The notes under the pieces are model-generated. The model was not told the DNA's origin. It saw only the letters and a list, made by a program, of their open reading frames with translations, and ran no database searches. Below are positions 22,969 through 35,882 of a stretch of DNA of 64,000 nucleotides, piece after piece. Source of the DNA: Valencia hispanica (taxonomy: Eukaryota > Chordata > Actinopteri > Cyprinodontiformes > Valenciidae); NCBI GenBank assembly GCA_963556495.2, contig OY747722.1, positions 22,273,001-22,337,000 on the forward strand, given 5' to 3'. Positions within the stretch are counted from its first letter, which is position 1, and the number at the start of each line of letters is the position of its first letter. The position numbers and the translations under genes were made by a program.

Positions 22969-25489
22969 GTAGACAACAGCAGTATTGGCTTGTCACTGCA
23001 AAGCTAGTCGGTTTTTGAACCAAACGATTAGGAATTGAATTGAAATACTATTGAGAACCTGATATTTTATTATTTATCCGTACAAATCACTGGCACCAGC
23101 ATTCTGGATACAGTCTCCCGATTATCGAAACACATCGATAAAATGAATTAAGTCTTAACACAATTTCCAAGTTCAGTTAATTAATTCAATTGGTAACATT
23201 TAATTAAGACTGCTCAGTCTCTGATTCTCAGAAGAGAAAAGCTACAAATGAATCACTCGGATGTGATTTTAAATAAATTATATAACTTCTTTGCCTCAGT
23301 CACCTCCACTTTTTCTTTTCACTGTCACAAACTTCTCTTACACCCCGTTAAATCCGTTTCATTATTTTCCTAATTCTTTTTTTCTGTACTAAAATACATA
23401 TGTCAGTACTTTTGTGTTTAGCTCTCATGTTCCTGCAGACCTTGGAGCCCCGTGACCTGAGAAAACGTATAGAAAAGTTCTCCCTATTCATAAACATTGC
23501 TAGCCCTTACCCTTGCACTAAGTTTAGAGTTGTTTTTTTGTTTTGTTTTTCTCAATGGAGGACAACAGTGTTTCAGGGAGGTTCGGTTTATTCTGTCTGT
23601 GTGGAGAGGAGGGCCGACCAAACCTCCGCCTAAACAGGTACAGGAGCTGTAGCCGCCAAAACACTAATTGGGCAACTTTTAATTGTGCATCCCATTTAGT
23701 TTAAATTCTGCCATTCTGTCCGCCTTTCCCACATATCGAACTTCATAGAGCCCTATTTAATCAGTCTGTACACCGGTATGCCTGTGTAGACTACTTCTGC
23801 TGGGTTGAACAGGTAGCCTGTGGATTAGTTTAAGCAAGGTGGCCACCTAGTGACTGGAGACTTGTTTATTGTTCAAGCATGAATAAAGACAAAAGTCCTC
23901 CTGCCTCTCGCGCTCCCCCCCAGAGGGCCCCACTGTTTGAAAAGTACTGCTTTAGCAGTAAGTCATAGAAAGAGCAAGTCTGTAAAGTAAAATTAGGACC
24001 CAGGCATGTGCACGCATGAACACACAGTGAGTAGCTGCTATCTAATAGTGCTTTTTATTGTTAGGTTTTGTTATCACTCCTCCTGTCAAAGCTGCCTTCA
24101 TGTGTACCTCCTGCCAACATTGAGCTTTTGTGATCCACATTCAACTTTAACATTCTCCTGTTAAATTTAAACTGTATACAGGTCAGGCAGTTTCATCCCT
24201 ATAACTTAAAAATTTTTTCCATACAAAGGGCAAATGATATTTGGTAAACCTAAGGCTGTAAACCCTGCTTACATTTTTGAGTACTGGATTTGTAAATGAC
24301 AGCCACATAATGTGTCTATTCTTTCTATAAGCTGTCACTTTACCCTCTCCAACCAAAGGGGGGTTGCAAAGTGCATTGATGTTTAAAAAGTATTACCTTT
24401 TCCCGCATTTTTATTATTTTTTATTTAATTTTTTTGCTTGAATGTTCACGTGAAGATTAGAGACATGACCTTTTTGCTACACGTGTAAATTGTTGACAGA
24501 GCTTTGATAACGCCGCGTGTCCTTAACCCGAAAACTGTTCACAGCCCTCCCTGCAGTCTTTTCCAGGGTGCCTTTTGTTTGACTCCACAGCCTTTTAGGA
24601 TGCCACCTAAACATCGCTTGCTATTTTAAAATAGGATCAGAGCGCAAGCACATCACCCGCCCCCCCTCCCTCCTCTCCTCACTCCAACACCACCTCTGCT
24701 CCCCTCCGGCAGTCAGGCAGGCGAGAACTTTGACCTTGATGGATTCTGTACATGTTGATGTAATGTGCCGCTTGTTCAGTGCACTGGGATAACACACATG
24801 CATGGGCCCACCACCAGTTCTCCCCACCCCCCTCCGCTTCTATAAACACACTCAGCAGCCATTGTGACGCCACTCAAACCTTTTAGCTTTTTCACTCATG
24901 CACGGCTCCACTTTGCTGCTCTAGACCCGACGAGTGTTCGGAGCGGAGCTCCTGCCAGGCCGGTTTTGTCACATTAATGGTTGGTATGTTGCAGATTAGT
25001 GCACCATTTCAGGCTGACTTAGAGGATGACAGAGGATTTGTACAGATTTCGGATTTCTCACCCAGAGCTGGCTGCAGGACCTTATGGACGTTTGACACAG
25101 CAAAACACACAAGTTAGCAGCATATGTGGAAATAAGCTTTACTCGAGATGGTTTCACTGTGAAAATATTGCAAGCCCTTCGCTGTTAGTATTGTTTATCT
25201 AATAATGTGATACTGTACAATTTTGTTAACCACAAGTTTCAGTGACTTTTGTTGAGCCTTTATGAACGTGATTAAGACAAAGTAGCAAATATTTTGGTAA
25301 GATTTAAAAAATAATAATTAGAAAATAATTTTTGTGCGTTTGCCTCCCAGGTCAAGACTTTGAAAAATAAACTTTCATTGTGTCTTTACCAGATTTGCAT
25401 ATCTAGATAATCCCAGTTTTCTGCTATTTTATTTTATCTTCAACATAACCAAGGCGCAGACATCTCCGATGCAAACCCAAACTGTCATT

Positions 25490-26160
25490 TTTGACATATT
25501 CTCATAGGGATTTTGATCCGGACTTTGACTAGGCCATTCGAACAAATGAAAATAGACTGGTCTATAGCAGAGTTCAGCAACCTACAATTCAGAGAGCCAC
25601 TTTTACTACAAAACAACATTTGTCTATAGTGTCGCAAATAGATATTTTATCAATATGTGCTTAATCAAATGTTTATTTTGAAAGCTGATTCAGACAAAAC
25701 TTTACTTCTATTTTTAGATTTTAGAAGTAAGATTTTGTCTAACTTTTACAATGGGGAAAAACTCCGTTATTTTGTTGCATTTGGGCAGCTGAGTGAGTCA
25801 TTTCCTTAAAAGCCTCGTACCATTTAAGCCCTTCTGTTGTTGATATTCTATGCAGATATACCCATAAAACATAAAGAACTGCTTAAACCACTCCTTTCTT
25901 GTGTTTTTTTAATACTACAAACATTTCTTATTTGGATTTAAGAGCCATAGTGGAGGGGCAAAAGAGCCACAGCTTGTAGGCCCCTGATCTAAATAATTCC
26001 TTTGTAACCCTGGCTTCATGTTTAGGAAGGTGAACCCCAGCCCAAGGCTTGGGTATCATGCCAGCTTTGACCGGAATTTTGATGGCTTCTCTGTTCCTGC
26101 TGCAGATAAGGATTCCCACAGCATGATTCTGCCATCACCATTCCAGTCTTTTGCCTATAA
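25490..26160 (-). mobile_element. Tc1-like relic split by a later insertion
   Basis: The reverse strand carries a decayed WP-QS-D transposase motif (near 25520-25545) and the GGS-M region (near 26110-26140). The relic is interrupted at about 25567 and resumes at about 25987. Confidence 0.5.
25568..25986. mobile_element. hAT-like MITE nested in a Tc1-like relic
   Basis: Starts CAGAGTTCAGCAACCTAC and ends with the inverse of CAGGGGCCTACAAGC. This matches the common hAT terminus CAGGGGTCGGCAACCT with AAAGAGCCA just inside. The flanking 8-mers are only partly alike, so the duplication is degraded. 419 bp, no transposase. Confidence 0.6.
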
Positions 26161-26625
26161 AGTTGGAATAAAAGAATTGTTCTCATGAAATGATTGTGAC
26201 AATGTGATCAAGCGTGTATATTCTCAAAATCATATTGATCAGTCTCTTTCAAACGTATCAAAGTAAAAAATAAATCACATTAACAAGAGGAATGCTCCTA
26301 AAATTTTAGTAGGTAAAACTAAACATTCTCTTTCCATATCAGCATTGGGGGTAATTTGTCGATCACTTAAATCCCCAACAAAATACAACGAAGTTTAATT
26401 GATAAAACTTGAATGGGTGTGAATACTATTTTCAGGCCACTGTTTGTGTAATGCTACCATCTGAATGGCACGTTGACTGCATGTAACTACGTGACTCGAG
26501 CGCTTCCCTGTGCTCTCTTGCTTATTTTGACCCAGTGTGTGTCACCGGATCAGAGCCACTAACCCACACCTGTCTGCAGACCCTAACCACAGCCACTGAT
26601 GGACTTTTATCGTGTCTTTCACCAG

Positions 26626-26639
26626 GTATGGGACACTAA
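26626..26639 (+). CDS. cald1: Candidate alternative last cald1 exon
   Basis: A strong acceptor (TGTCTTTCACCAG) precedes GTATGGGACACTAA. Joined to the internal donor at 22957 it continues in phase for four residues (G-M-G-H) and stops. An AATAAA follows near 27551. Inferred only from splice signals and phase; RNA evidence would decide. Confidence 0.3.
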
Positions 26640-27442
26640 TGTCTTAAAGGAGCCACTAAAGCTGGGGGACCACGACAATCCAAGATTCTACCTTTGAACT
26701 GTCTTTCCTAAGAGCCAAATAACGACCAGATCCCTACGAGGAATGACAGAGACCACAGAAATGCTGTCCTCGCACTGTACTGAAACACCACCTGCATTTT
26801 TGCCAAGTATAGTACTTTTGCACAATGGGTTAGTCTTTGAAAATAGCAAAAAGAAAAATGCTGTGAAATTTGGACATTTTAGATCCTCATAATTTCCCAA
26901 TCAGGACGGCGAATTTATATTTTTAGACTCCAGTGGACCACTTTTTCTAGTTCCCACATTCCAAAGAGACGAGTAAAACCAGATCTCTCCCTCTTACAGA
27001 TTACTTTCCATCTCTCTTTTTAATTTTTTTTTTATTTATATTTAAAGAGACAGCTTCACACATCGCTATTTTATACTCAGCAGCCACCTGTTCAGGATAG
27101 AAATGTAAGCACTTCTAGATTTTAGCTGATTTCACTTGTATTATGTCTTAACAATAGCAGAGGAAAGGTCTGAGTAATATAAGTTAGCACATGTGACGTC
27201 TTGAGTATCATTGTATCATGTATAACATCTCTATGCTCATAGAAGGTATTTTTGCTCTTTTTTTTATTTACTATGGAAAGCTCTTCACCAACAGATGGTT
27301 AATTGTGAAGGTGAAAGGAGTGCTAAATATTCAGAAGGCCATTATGACTTTTATTATTATCCTTTATATCATTTTAATTTAAGTTTTAATGTGGTTTATC
27401 TTATCTGGCTGTTTTTTGAAAGCTTTTGTTGATCACTTTACA

Positions 27443-28608
27443 CAGTGCTGGGGGGAAATGTTTGCTTCCTTACTGATTTCTTCTGTTTTTGTATTGTTGT
27501 CCCGCTTAAATGTTTCATATCAAATTTTAATATCAGACAAAGATAACCTAAATAAAGGTACGTGTATTTTTCAGACTGATTTTCTTTTTTAATGCTGGGG
27601 GGGGGTAAGGTAACCAAACCATCTTGGCCCTATGTTAAAATGTAATTGTCTACTTGATAATTCCTTAATTAACTGATTAATCAGAGTTTTCAGAGAGGTG
27701 AATTCACTTTTACTGACCGACATGTAGAATCAAGGAAAAGAACATGTCTGACAGAGTGAAGTAGGCTGAAAGATGTCAAAAACGTTAATTGGATTGAAAG
27801 AAATTCTGGAATGAATTTAGGTGGCCTAGTCAAAGTCTGCACTTGAATCAATACACAAGTAAATACAACGTGCATTTTTCAAACTGTATTGTCTTTAATT
27901 AAAGGGGGGGGGGGGGGGAAACTATTCAAACCAAACAAGTGTTGACCAGAATAAACATAAAAAACGTAGGGATGATCTAAAAGATTTTTGGGGAAATCTG
28001 TGCAGTAATGAGACGAAATGGTGAAGCTTTTGAAAGGTATGCATCCGGTTTAAAACAAACGGCACTTCAGAAAAAGAACACCGTTCATATAGTCTAACAC
28101 GGTGGTGGAAGTATGAGGGGCTGGGGCGCTTTTGCTAATTCAGAAACGGTATGACTTTAGTTGAAAATTGCACACCAACAAGTCCTAATCTGAATGGCTC
28201 AAAGAAGCAAATGAAAGTTTTGGAGTGGCCTAGTTAAAGTCCGGACTTAAATCGGATTGAGTAACTGTGACATGACCTTAAACTGGTCGGTCATGCTTGA
28301 AAATCTTCGAGTGTGGATAAATTAAAACAATTCTGCAAAGAAGATCCTCCACAGTGGCGTAAAAGAATCAGTACTAATTGTTGGAAATGCTTCATAGTAA
28401 GCTGTCTGTTATTAGGCTTAGGGGGTAGTTGGCGTTTCTACATACGACTAGGTTGGTATGTCTTTTTTGTCCCCTTAATAAATTAAATCATTTGAAAATT
28501 GCATTTGTTTTATTTATTCAGGTTATCTTTGGTATTAAAACATTTACGTTTGACAAAGAGTAAAAATAGAATAAATATCTAAGGGGGAAATCCTTTATCC
28601 CAGCACTG
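27443..28608 (+). mobile_element. Full-length but dead Tc1-like transposon
   Basis: CAGTGCTGGG at 27443 and CCCAGCACTG ending 28608 form the termini; TA follows directly on the right. The 1.17-kb length is right for Tc1/mariner. Broken transposase pieces are readable on the plus strand in the expected order: a GGGSM-like signature near 28098-28130, then LEWPS-SPDLNRIE near 28225-28262. Stops and frameshifts are many. A G-run lies at about 27903-27918. Confidence 0.7.
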
Positions 28609-31600
28609 TAAAAATTAATAATAAAACAAATCTTCCTACATTCCTCTTTAAACGCTCGTGGTGCCTTCGCTGCTTGAAGCTGTTATGTACGAAAAATGTG
28701 CAAAAAAGACCAAGTTTTGTATCATGCCTTTACAGTAATCTCTTTAATGCCTTTTCTGCTGAAGCAATGTAACGAGTTAGCAGTTTTAAGGATATTTACC
28801 ACTATGTAAAACCTCTCGCCTTACGATTGCAACGAGAACGCTTTCCAACCGCTGAGAAACAGAACATGAAAGAATTGCAACAAAGATTCTGTGATTATCT
28901 TATTTTGTTTTTCTCTGACATGTTTTTATGTAGCTCATTTCGTCGCCGCAGCACAAGCTTTCATTAGTACATAGACGGTTTGTCAGGGCATTAAATTGAT
29001 TAATGTTACTGCTCAACAGTCTGACAATCACATTCCTTTGGCTCCTCAAAACAGCAGGGAGCTTGACCAAAATCTTTTTTTTAAAGAGTGAATTAATGTG
29101 ACATTTATGTTTTTTGTAATACAGTGGTTTTATTGTGCTGTATTTTTTTTCACAACATTGTGTCCTTTTTTGATGTTTTTTATGCTTTTATCTTTTTCAA
29201 TTTTTAACCAGGCACTTGTTTGTGTAGCGCCAAGCCTATGCAACACACACATCTGTACTTGTATCCTACTCTGTATCTTAATTGTCATAAACGTGGATGG
29301 ATGTTTGTAACATTGTACCATGTACTCAACTGCAACAATAAAGACATTGAGGTATTCCAGTTTAAGCCTCTTTTCATATCTCAGATACCCTTTTATTTAT
29401 TTATATATATATATAATTATAACCAAATCCTAATTGAAGCCTTATTTTATGATTTGAATGTACTGTCATCTAAGCCATTTCAAAATGTTAAGATCATAAT
29501 TTGATTATCGAATATTTACCACAAGAACTGTATATGTATATATTAGTCAATATAGCACCCACCACTCAAAACTATGTTGAATTATGTTTCTTTATCATAC
29601 ACATTTAAAACAGCTCAACTCACAAGTCAGTGTTGTTGGGTTTTGATTTAACTTTTGATCTTTTTCAGTGGCAATTCTGAACTAATTTTAAAATGGTTTT
29701 TATTTGTGCATTATGGACTCATTTGATCATACTTTGATTCTAGCTGTAGCCTACATAGCTTACTTTTATAGCTAGCTAGCTAACTCGACATGGTAACGGT
29801 AAAAGTCTTAACATTTTGTCAACTGATTGCATTATAGACCTTATACACGAAACAAAAACACAATTGTTCATCAGTATAATTGGAGTTTTTGTCTTTATTT
29901 TTCAAAGGAAATTACATGTTTTTATAACTCAAGCCCTTTGTTTATTTTAGCTAAATTCTAGGTTTTAAGTGGCTTCACTTGGTGTCAGAACTTTTATTTA
30001 TGTGAACAAAACACATGGTCTTACATTTGAAACATTTGTGAAGCATTTTAATCCAATTAAAAATATTCTTATTAGTAAATTACATATTCACAAGAGGTAG
30101 GTTAAAACAAACAGATTTGGTTCAAATTCCACTGTTCAATGTAACTTTGTAGTTCTACCAGGGAATAATCGACATTAACTCTTATGTTCTACAACCCTCC
30201 ACCAGACTTTGTTTGGCAGCCACCTCCCCTCATGTTCCAAATCATGACGAGCATTTGAAGTCTGCATTTAGGTCCAGGTACATCTCATCTGACTTTGGGT
30301 CTCCAACAATAGCAGCGACCGTCCCCAACCAGTCATAGCAAAGACATGCGGTCACGAGACCTCCGGGGCTGTATTAAGTGTGGCATTTGTTTGGAAGAGA
30401 GGATAATTGAACTTGTATTTGCCTGGATGTAGAAGAGGAAGAACGGCACTCGCTGTAAATCCCATTGCTTCTTCAGGGGTAAGAGGTAAGAGTGACTTTG
30501 ACCTCGGGGACAATTAAACATGACCTTTAAAAGAGAAGTAAAAGACGGGTTGTAGTATGGTTTTAAGTATTAAATGAATTCATGTAATTTCTGATATCCG
30601 CATGATATACCATGTGATTTTACATGCACTGTCATAAAGTCAGAACTAGATAGAATTGTTTCCGATGTGGCCTAAGATGTTTCTACAAGAGATTTTCCCC
30701 CAGCTTTTTGTCCTGGGGACTGCATTTGCTGGTGACGAAGGTGCTAAGCTCGCCCCTGAGACCGTTGTGTTGGTGGCATGCTTTGCAAGCTTCGACTTAA
30801 TGCTGCCTAATGCTGAAAGCGGCACCAGCAACATTCCCACCACAGTCGGTCGGTGCGCTGTTCCACAGTTTCAGCCAAACGCCAGCTGACCGCATTCATT
30901 AAACCAAATGGACATTCAATACCGCGGCCTCCGGGGCTTTTCATACATTCCGCTCGCTGCTATTCCAGACTCGATTTATTTAGTGTATGTTCTGTATTTT
31001 CCATATCTCACGGTTTTTCTCACTTATTCATCCTTTGATTTCAGATCTTCTAATCTGATTGTAACAAGTGACCACCAGAAGAGCCATATTATTTGACTTT
31101 GAGCAACAAAATGAAGAGGAACATTTAAGAAACCTCAAAACGAAATACCCAATTAGGTCCAACTGTGCGTTTAGACCCAATTCTTGCTTCCACGTTCATT
31201 AGTATTAAACAAAATCTGTGACTTGTTTCAAAGTCAGGATCAGCTCCTCCTGAGCTCTATTGTTGTACAAATGTCCCTCATATTGGCAGCTGGCTGTCAA
31301 ACCTGCAGAAACATAAATAGCCTGCTGAATGTTGGAGCCGGCCCACTGATTTACTGGAGTACAGATGAGGTGAGCCATTGTCTGGAGGAGCTGCTGCGCA
31401 CCTGTTCAAGAGCGCGCCCTATTATTCTTAAAAATAGACCCTCGCTCTCCCCTTCACTCTTCAGGCATTCTGACATTGGATTTTATGATCGTGTGACTTA
31501 TAAGCCTGTGGGAAAAAAAAAAAAAAAAAAAAAAAAAACACTCCAAAGGAAGTGTTGTGTGCAATCAAATTTTGACATCTAATCCAATGACATGGTACTC

Positions 31601-32664
31601 TGATGCAGTCTGCTCCTGTTGACCTTGATCTCAAGCATTCAGAGGTCACTGCTATGTTTGGATCAATAGTTGAACGACCTCTTCTAAAAACAAACATGGA
31701 GGCTGTGTATAAAATATAGAATAGTTGTATGTAGGACAAGTTGGAAGCCCTAAACAGCACATTGATTTATAAAGTGTTTTCTTTTTATCTTTCAGGACTA
31801 GGTGACCTCTGGTCATTGTTGTACATTGATTTTGTTGTAGGTTTATATTCACATTGCAAGATGAAGCATGGGCCGGTTAAAGTCACTGAGGTTTAAACCA
31901 GTTCCGTTTTTAAAACTGTTGAGATTTTCCATCCTACTGTCCCAGTGATCCTCCCTCCCCCACCTGTTGTTGCACGCTGCTGGGACAAAAAAGAAGCTAA
32001 ATACATGTTCCCCTTTCTTGCCTGAAGGACAAATTTAACTGTTTCAAAACTGCAAACTATTGAGGAGGATTGGAGTTTTACACCCGTCGTTCAGACAGTC
32101 GAGTTTGATGATTTTCACTAAACTATCCAATTAGCTGTAGTGATGGACACTGTGATAGTACAGGAGCCGCCTGACTATTTTTACCAGATGATGTTGGTTT
32201 GTTATACTTGTTATGCGACAAAGAGCAGAATGAGAAAGGGGTGTAATATTCTGCAGACTAAGTATTCCAGCAATCAAAGCATTTTATAAAAGTTTTAGTA
32301 ATTTGCAAATTGGAAGAAAAGTGCATTCAGCTCCCTTCACTTTGACACACTTAAATGTAAAACCGGCATTGACAACTGATTTTAAAAAGTTACTTTATTT
32401 GTACATTTATAACTTGAAACTGCATACAAAACATGATGCTTCTTCAAATGTGGCAGCATCATGCTGTGGGGATTCTTTTCTTTGGTAGGGAAAGGGATGC
32501 TGCTCAGAATTGATGGAAGGAGCTAAATGTAGGGCAGTCCTGATGGGACAATAAACTGTAAGGTGCTGCAAAAGAGTTTCACCTCCCAGCAGGTTAAAAA
32601 AAAGACATGTTAAATTGTGCAGTTGTTACATCCAGTGTGCATCTAATCTTACTGAACTTGAGCT
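28609..32664. other. Intergenic DNA, no gene seen
   Basis: AT-rich sequence with a TA-rich patch (about 29400-29420), a long A-run (31511-31539) and scattered degraded Tc1-type motifs (for example the GGCAGCATCATGCTGTGG word at about 32451). Open frames near 30656-31096 and 31184-31582 have no support. Confidence 0.6.
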
Positions 32665-33038
32665 AGAGCTGTGTTGAAAAAAAAAAAAAAAGATTCTCAA
32701 TTGATTCTTGTTTTGTTTTTTTTTACAAAAAATCGATGTAAAAGTTTAACATTGTTTACAGTTAGAATAGGAGAGAAAAGTCCAGACGGGTATTTTAATG
32801 CTTAGGTCTGAAAGGGTTAATACAGTTTCCCCCGGTGAACTGTAACCCCAACTAGTGTTCCTTCATTGAATTACAGCCATCTAATTAAGGTAAAAGCTAA
32901 AAAGAAAAAAAATTAATAGCACTGACCCTTATCAATCTCCAATTGGAAAAGATTGGATAGGATCATGAAAATCGATTCTAACTCTTGACAATCGGAATCG
33001 AATCGATTCTTGAAATTTGAATCGATACCCAGCTCTAT
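32665..33038. mobile_element. MITE with AGAGCTG ends
   Basis: A 374-bp element whose ends are AGAGCTGTGT and inverted AGAGCTGGGT. It is flanked by identical 8-mers CTTGAGCT (32657-32664 and 33039-33046). The right half is rich in AATCGATTC/AATCGAATC words, which also occur near 38865-38890. Confidence 0.7.
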
Positions 33039-34032
33039 CTTGAGCTATTTTGTAAAGAAAGAAAAAACTTTAATCTCTAGTAGTCAAAGGTGTCAAGTAA
33101 CGAAGTACAAATACTTCGTTACCTTAAGTAGAAATTTTGGGTATTTATACTTTACTGAAGTAATTATCTATGGGCCTACTTTTTACTTCTACTCCTTACA
33201 TTTTCACGCAATTATCCGTACTTTCTACTCCTTACATTTTAATAATAGCCTCGTTACTCCTGTTTCATTTAGTCTTTTATTAAGAAGACACACAAAAAAC
33301 GATCTAAAAATGCGCCAACTGGATAAAATTATGATCAAACCGCTGTCAAATTCTAAACATCTACCATTCGGACACCCCGCTTGTATGTGATCCATTGCGT
33401 ACTGTGCGCACGGGGTCCCGTTAACCGAATATTTTCCATATTAGTCCGGGGGTTTTTTTGTTCGTTTTTTTACAACGGTGACGGAAAATCCGAAGGCCAC
33501 TTGTCATTTTGACAGATTATAATTCACACCCCTGACCATTTGGTGCAGACGCGCAGACATTTTTAGGTTTGCGTTGAAGAGCGAATTACAAGTAACTGAA
33601 TTAACAAATTAAGAAGAAGATTCCCATGAAGGCATCTGAGCATCATGTCAGACCGGGAGGCTTTGGAGCGCTACTGTTACCGGTGCGGCTGGTCAAAGAC
33701 GCGCTTCAAAGAGCCCGGTGTCGTGCCATCCAGCCGTGCAAAAGGAGCGTATGCTTCGACAGTTTCTGCTGCTGAAGCGATATGAAGCTGGGTTCAGAGA
33801 GTCTTTCCGACTTCTGATCACTTGAATCAGAGAAATATTCCCCGATTTCAAAACTTTGGCTGAAGTGGAGCTTTTAGTTCCAGTCTCCAGTGCGTCAGCG
33901 CAGATTCAGCCTCTAGAACAGTGGTTCCCAACATGAGGTTCGTGTGCCACAAGGTGGGCATTAGAGATTTACAGGGGTCTGCACAATCTTGTCTATGCTG
34001 AGGTTGTAAGACTTTTGGTGATACTATTCTTA

Positions 34033-34035
<3 letters not shown>

Positions 34036-34070
<35 letters not shown>
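34036..34070. repeat. TA microsatellite
   Basis: A near-perfect (TA)n run at the 3' side of the minus-strand LINE fragment. Confidence 0.9.
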
Positions 34071-34872
34071 AAACTTCATTCCAGACACACAATTAGTCCA
34101 GATGAAGTACAATACAATCAATGACATAGCTTACAATAAATTCCATGAAAGACTAAAATGCCAGCGTTTCCAAAGACCAGACATATATCAGTAGCAGCTT
34201 TTCTTAGGACTGGTTAGTGCCAGTATGATTCCATTTTCAGATTTGTCCAACCGACACATTAATTTAAACATTAATTGCCTTAATAAGGCTCCACAGGTGG
34301 GAACACCAGAGTTCACAAAAAGCTGACTAGCACTGTGCCATCTTGGGACACGAAGGAGGAGCCTCATGGCATCATTGTAGGCTACAGAGAGGCTACTGTT
34401 CTTATATAACAGTAGGATCTAAATAAAAAGCATTTAACATCAGGTGAGCACATGCAAAATTTACGCAGCAACATGTTTAGGCATATAATTTGCAGCACTG
34501 TCTGTACAGATCTCTGTCGTCACTCATGTCATCAGTTCTGATATGGCCCAGATATTTTATTTCTTTACACGTCTTCAGAGGCTGATTACTCAAGTAGAAA
34601 TCAGAAAAAAAAGTATCCTGTCCTCCTTGGTTCTGACAATCAAGACATTACTCTTGCTGGAATTGTATCTGATGTCAGAATCATTACCATACTGTGAACA
34701 CACCTTTAATAATTGCTGCAACCCAGCAGTGTACGGGCTTAGCACTACCAGATCATCGGCATACATTAGGTGGTTGACGACAGAGTTTCCCACAAGACAG
34801 CCCATCTTACAAACATTCAACAATTTGGACAAATCATCCAAATAGACATTAAAAAGGTAAGCAGACAGAATT

Positions 34873-34914
<42 letters not shown>

Positions 34915-34962
34915 TTATTAATGCTCGGTAGTCCACATATGGTTCTGTAATGTAATTGCATT
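34070..34962 (-). pseudogene. Non-LTR retrotransposon reverse transcriptase fragment
   Basis: The minus-strand frame reads GILSAYLFNVYLDDLSK, then HLMYADDLVVLSPY (catalytic Y-A-D-D near 34745-34775) and, after small frameshifts, KYLGH and CRLDKSENGIILAL toward 34200. This is the palm/thumb part of a LINE RT. It is truncated at both ends by TA microsatellites and was probably inserted into the surrounding hAT element. I do not assign the clade. Confidence 0.75.
34874..34914. repeat. TA microsatellite
   Basis: An uninterrupted (AT)n run inside the open frame upstream of the RT fragment. It is responsible for the (YI)n peptide seen in translation. Confidence 0.9.
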
Positions 34963-35639
34963 GCACTAAAGTTAATACATTTTAACGGGCATATATGAAA
35001 CAGGTACCCTAGTGTGTCCCAAATGTTTCAAAATTAACATTTTTATATAACATTATAATAATTATGGCCTTTTGTTTTTTGGGGGGCGGGGCTTAAGCTT
35101 TATTCTTTTATGTCATTTTTTTAAATACTTTACTTTTACTTTTACACTTTAAGTAGTTTTGAATGAAGTACTTTTTTACTTTTGAGTAAAAAACTTGACT
35201 TGATACTTCAACTTCTACAGAAGTCTTTCTAAACCCTAGTATCTATCCTTCTACTTGAGTATTGAATGTGAATACTTTTGACACCTCTGCTAGTAGTATA
35301 CCTGCCTAAACCTATCAATTAATGATAATTGATTTTAGGAAGCAAAAGCTTAGAAAACACAAACCATCAATATTTACAAGTGGGTGTCAGGAGAAAAGGG
35401 GAATGTGTTTTAGATATCTTAGTTTTGAAGATGAGCCTCTTCTAATTGCAACCCTGGTGTTTAGCGTGCATAAACTGACTAAAGGGTGCATCTTCTGAAG
35501 GCGCATCCCTTCCAGCAAACCGCCTCAACGCCTCCTCCGATCTACCCGATCAACCAATGTGTGCATCAAAAACAAAAAGGAAAAGGAAGCCGCCATGTAT
35601 TCGGATGGGTCAGTGGGTCATAAAAAAAAAAAAGAAGTG

Positions 35640-35728
35640 TGCATTCCCAGCAGTTTCAGCGCCACTCAGGCCGCCCGACTGCTGACTGCTGCCTGCAGCC
35701 TTGATTTCAACGCCAAAAGGAAATGACT
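35640..35728 (+). other. tnnt2: Probable 5' untranslated exon of troponin T
   Basis: A good donor (ATGACT|gtgagt) at 35728/35729 lies just upstream of the coding exon, whose own acceptor is TTTATTAAAG at 35784. A CATAAAA box near 35618 and a CATTCC word at 35643 (the M-CAT core used by troponin T promoters) are nearby, but the start site is not determined. Inference from spacing and splice signals. Confidence 0.4.
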
Positions 35729-35799
35729 GTGAGTAATTTCTATGGTTTAATACAATTGCTCCCTCCCCCCCTCTTTTATTAAAGCAACTATAAGCCAAG

Positions 35800-35882
35800 A
35801 TGTCTGAGGAAGCGGTGGAAGAAACTGTAGAAGAAGTTGTAGAGGAAGAACTAATTGAAGAAGTTGAGGTGGAGGAGGTGGC
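35800..35882 (+). CDS. tnnt2: Troponin T first coding exon (acidic)
   Basis: ATG at 35800 opens [12 protein letters not shown] and an almost pure Glu/Val stretch, typical of the troponin T hypervariable start. Donor GGC|gtaagt; 27 codons plus two bases. Confidence 0.9.

Larger units (their letters stand above)
22969..27442. other. Intergenic or 3' region of cald1
   Basis: No conserved coding sequence recognised. Contains a possible cald1 poly(A) signal (about 23272), a hAT-type right end near 23935-23955, a GC-richer stretch at about 24640-24960 with no supported gene, a nested transposon pair (25490-26160) and the candidate last cald1 exon at 26626. Confidence 0.55.
33085..35289. mobile_element. 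hAT element, 2.2 kb, with nested LINE fragment
   Basis: Ends CAAAGGTGTCAA and inverted CAGAGGTGTCAA, flanked by identical 8-bp duplications CTAGTAGT (33077-33084 and 35290-35297). These are textbook hAT features. The subterminal parts are mirror-like (AAGTACAAATACTTCG on the left, AAGTA/ACTTT runs on the right). A short frame near 33644-33785 is not recognisable as transposase. The middle carries a minus-strand LINE reverse-transcriptase fragment between two TA repeats. Confidence 0.8.

Noticed and set aside
31184..31582. 132-codon frame ending in poly-Lys
   Set aside because: The Lys run is an A-run; no splice sites or conserved motifs.
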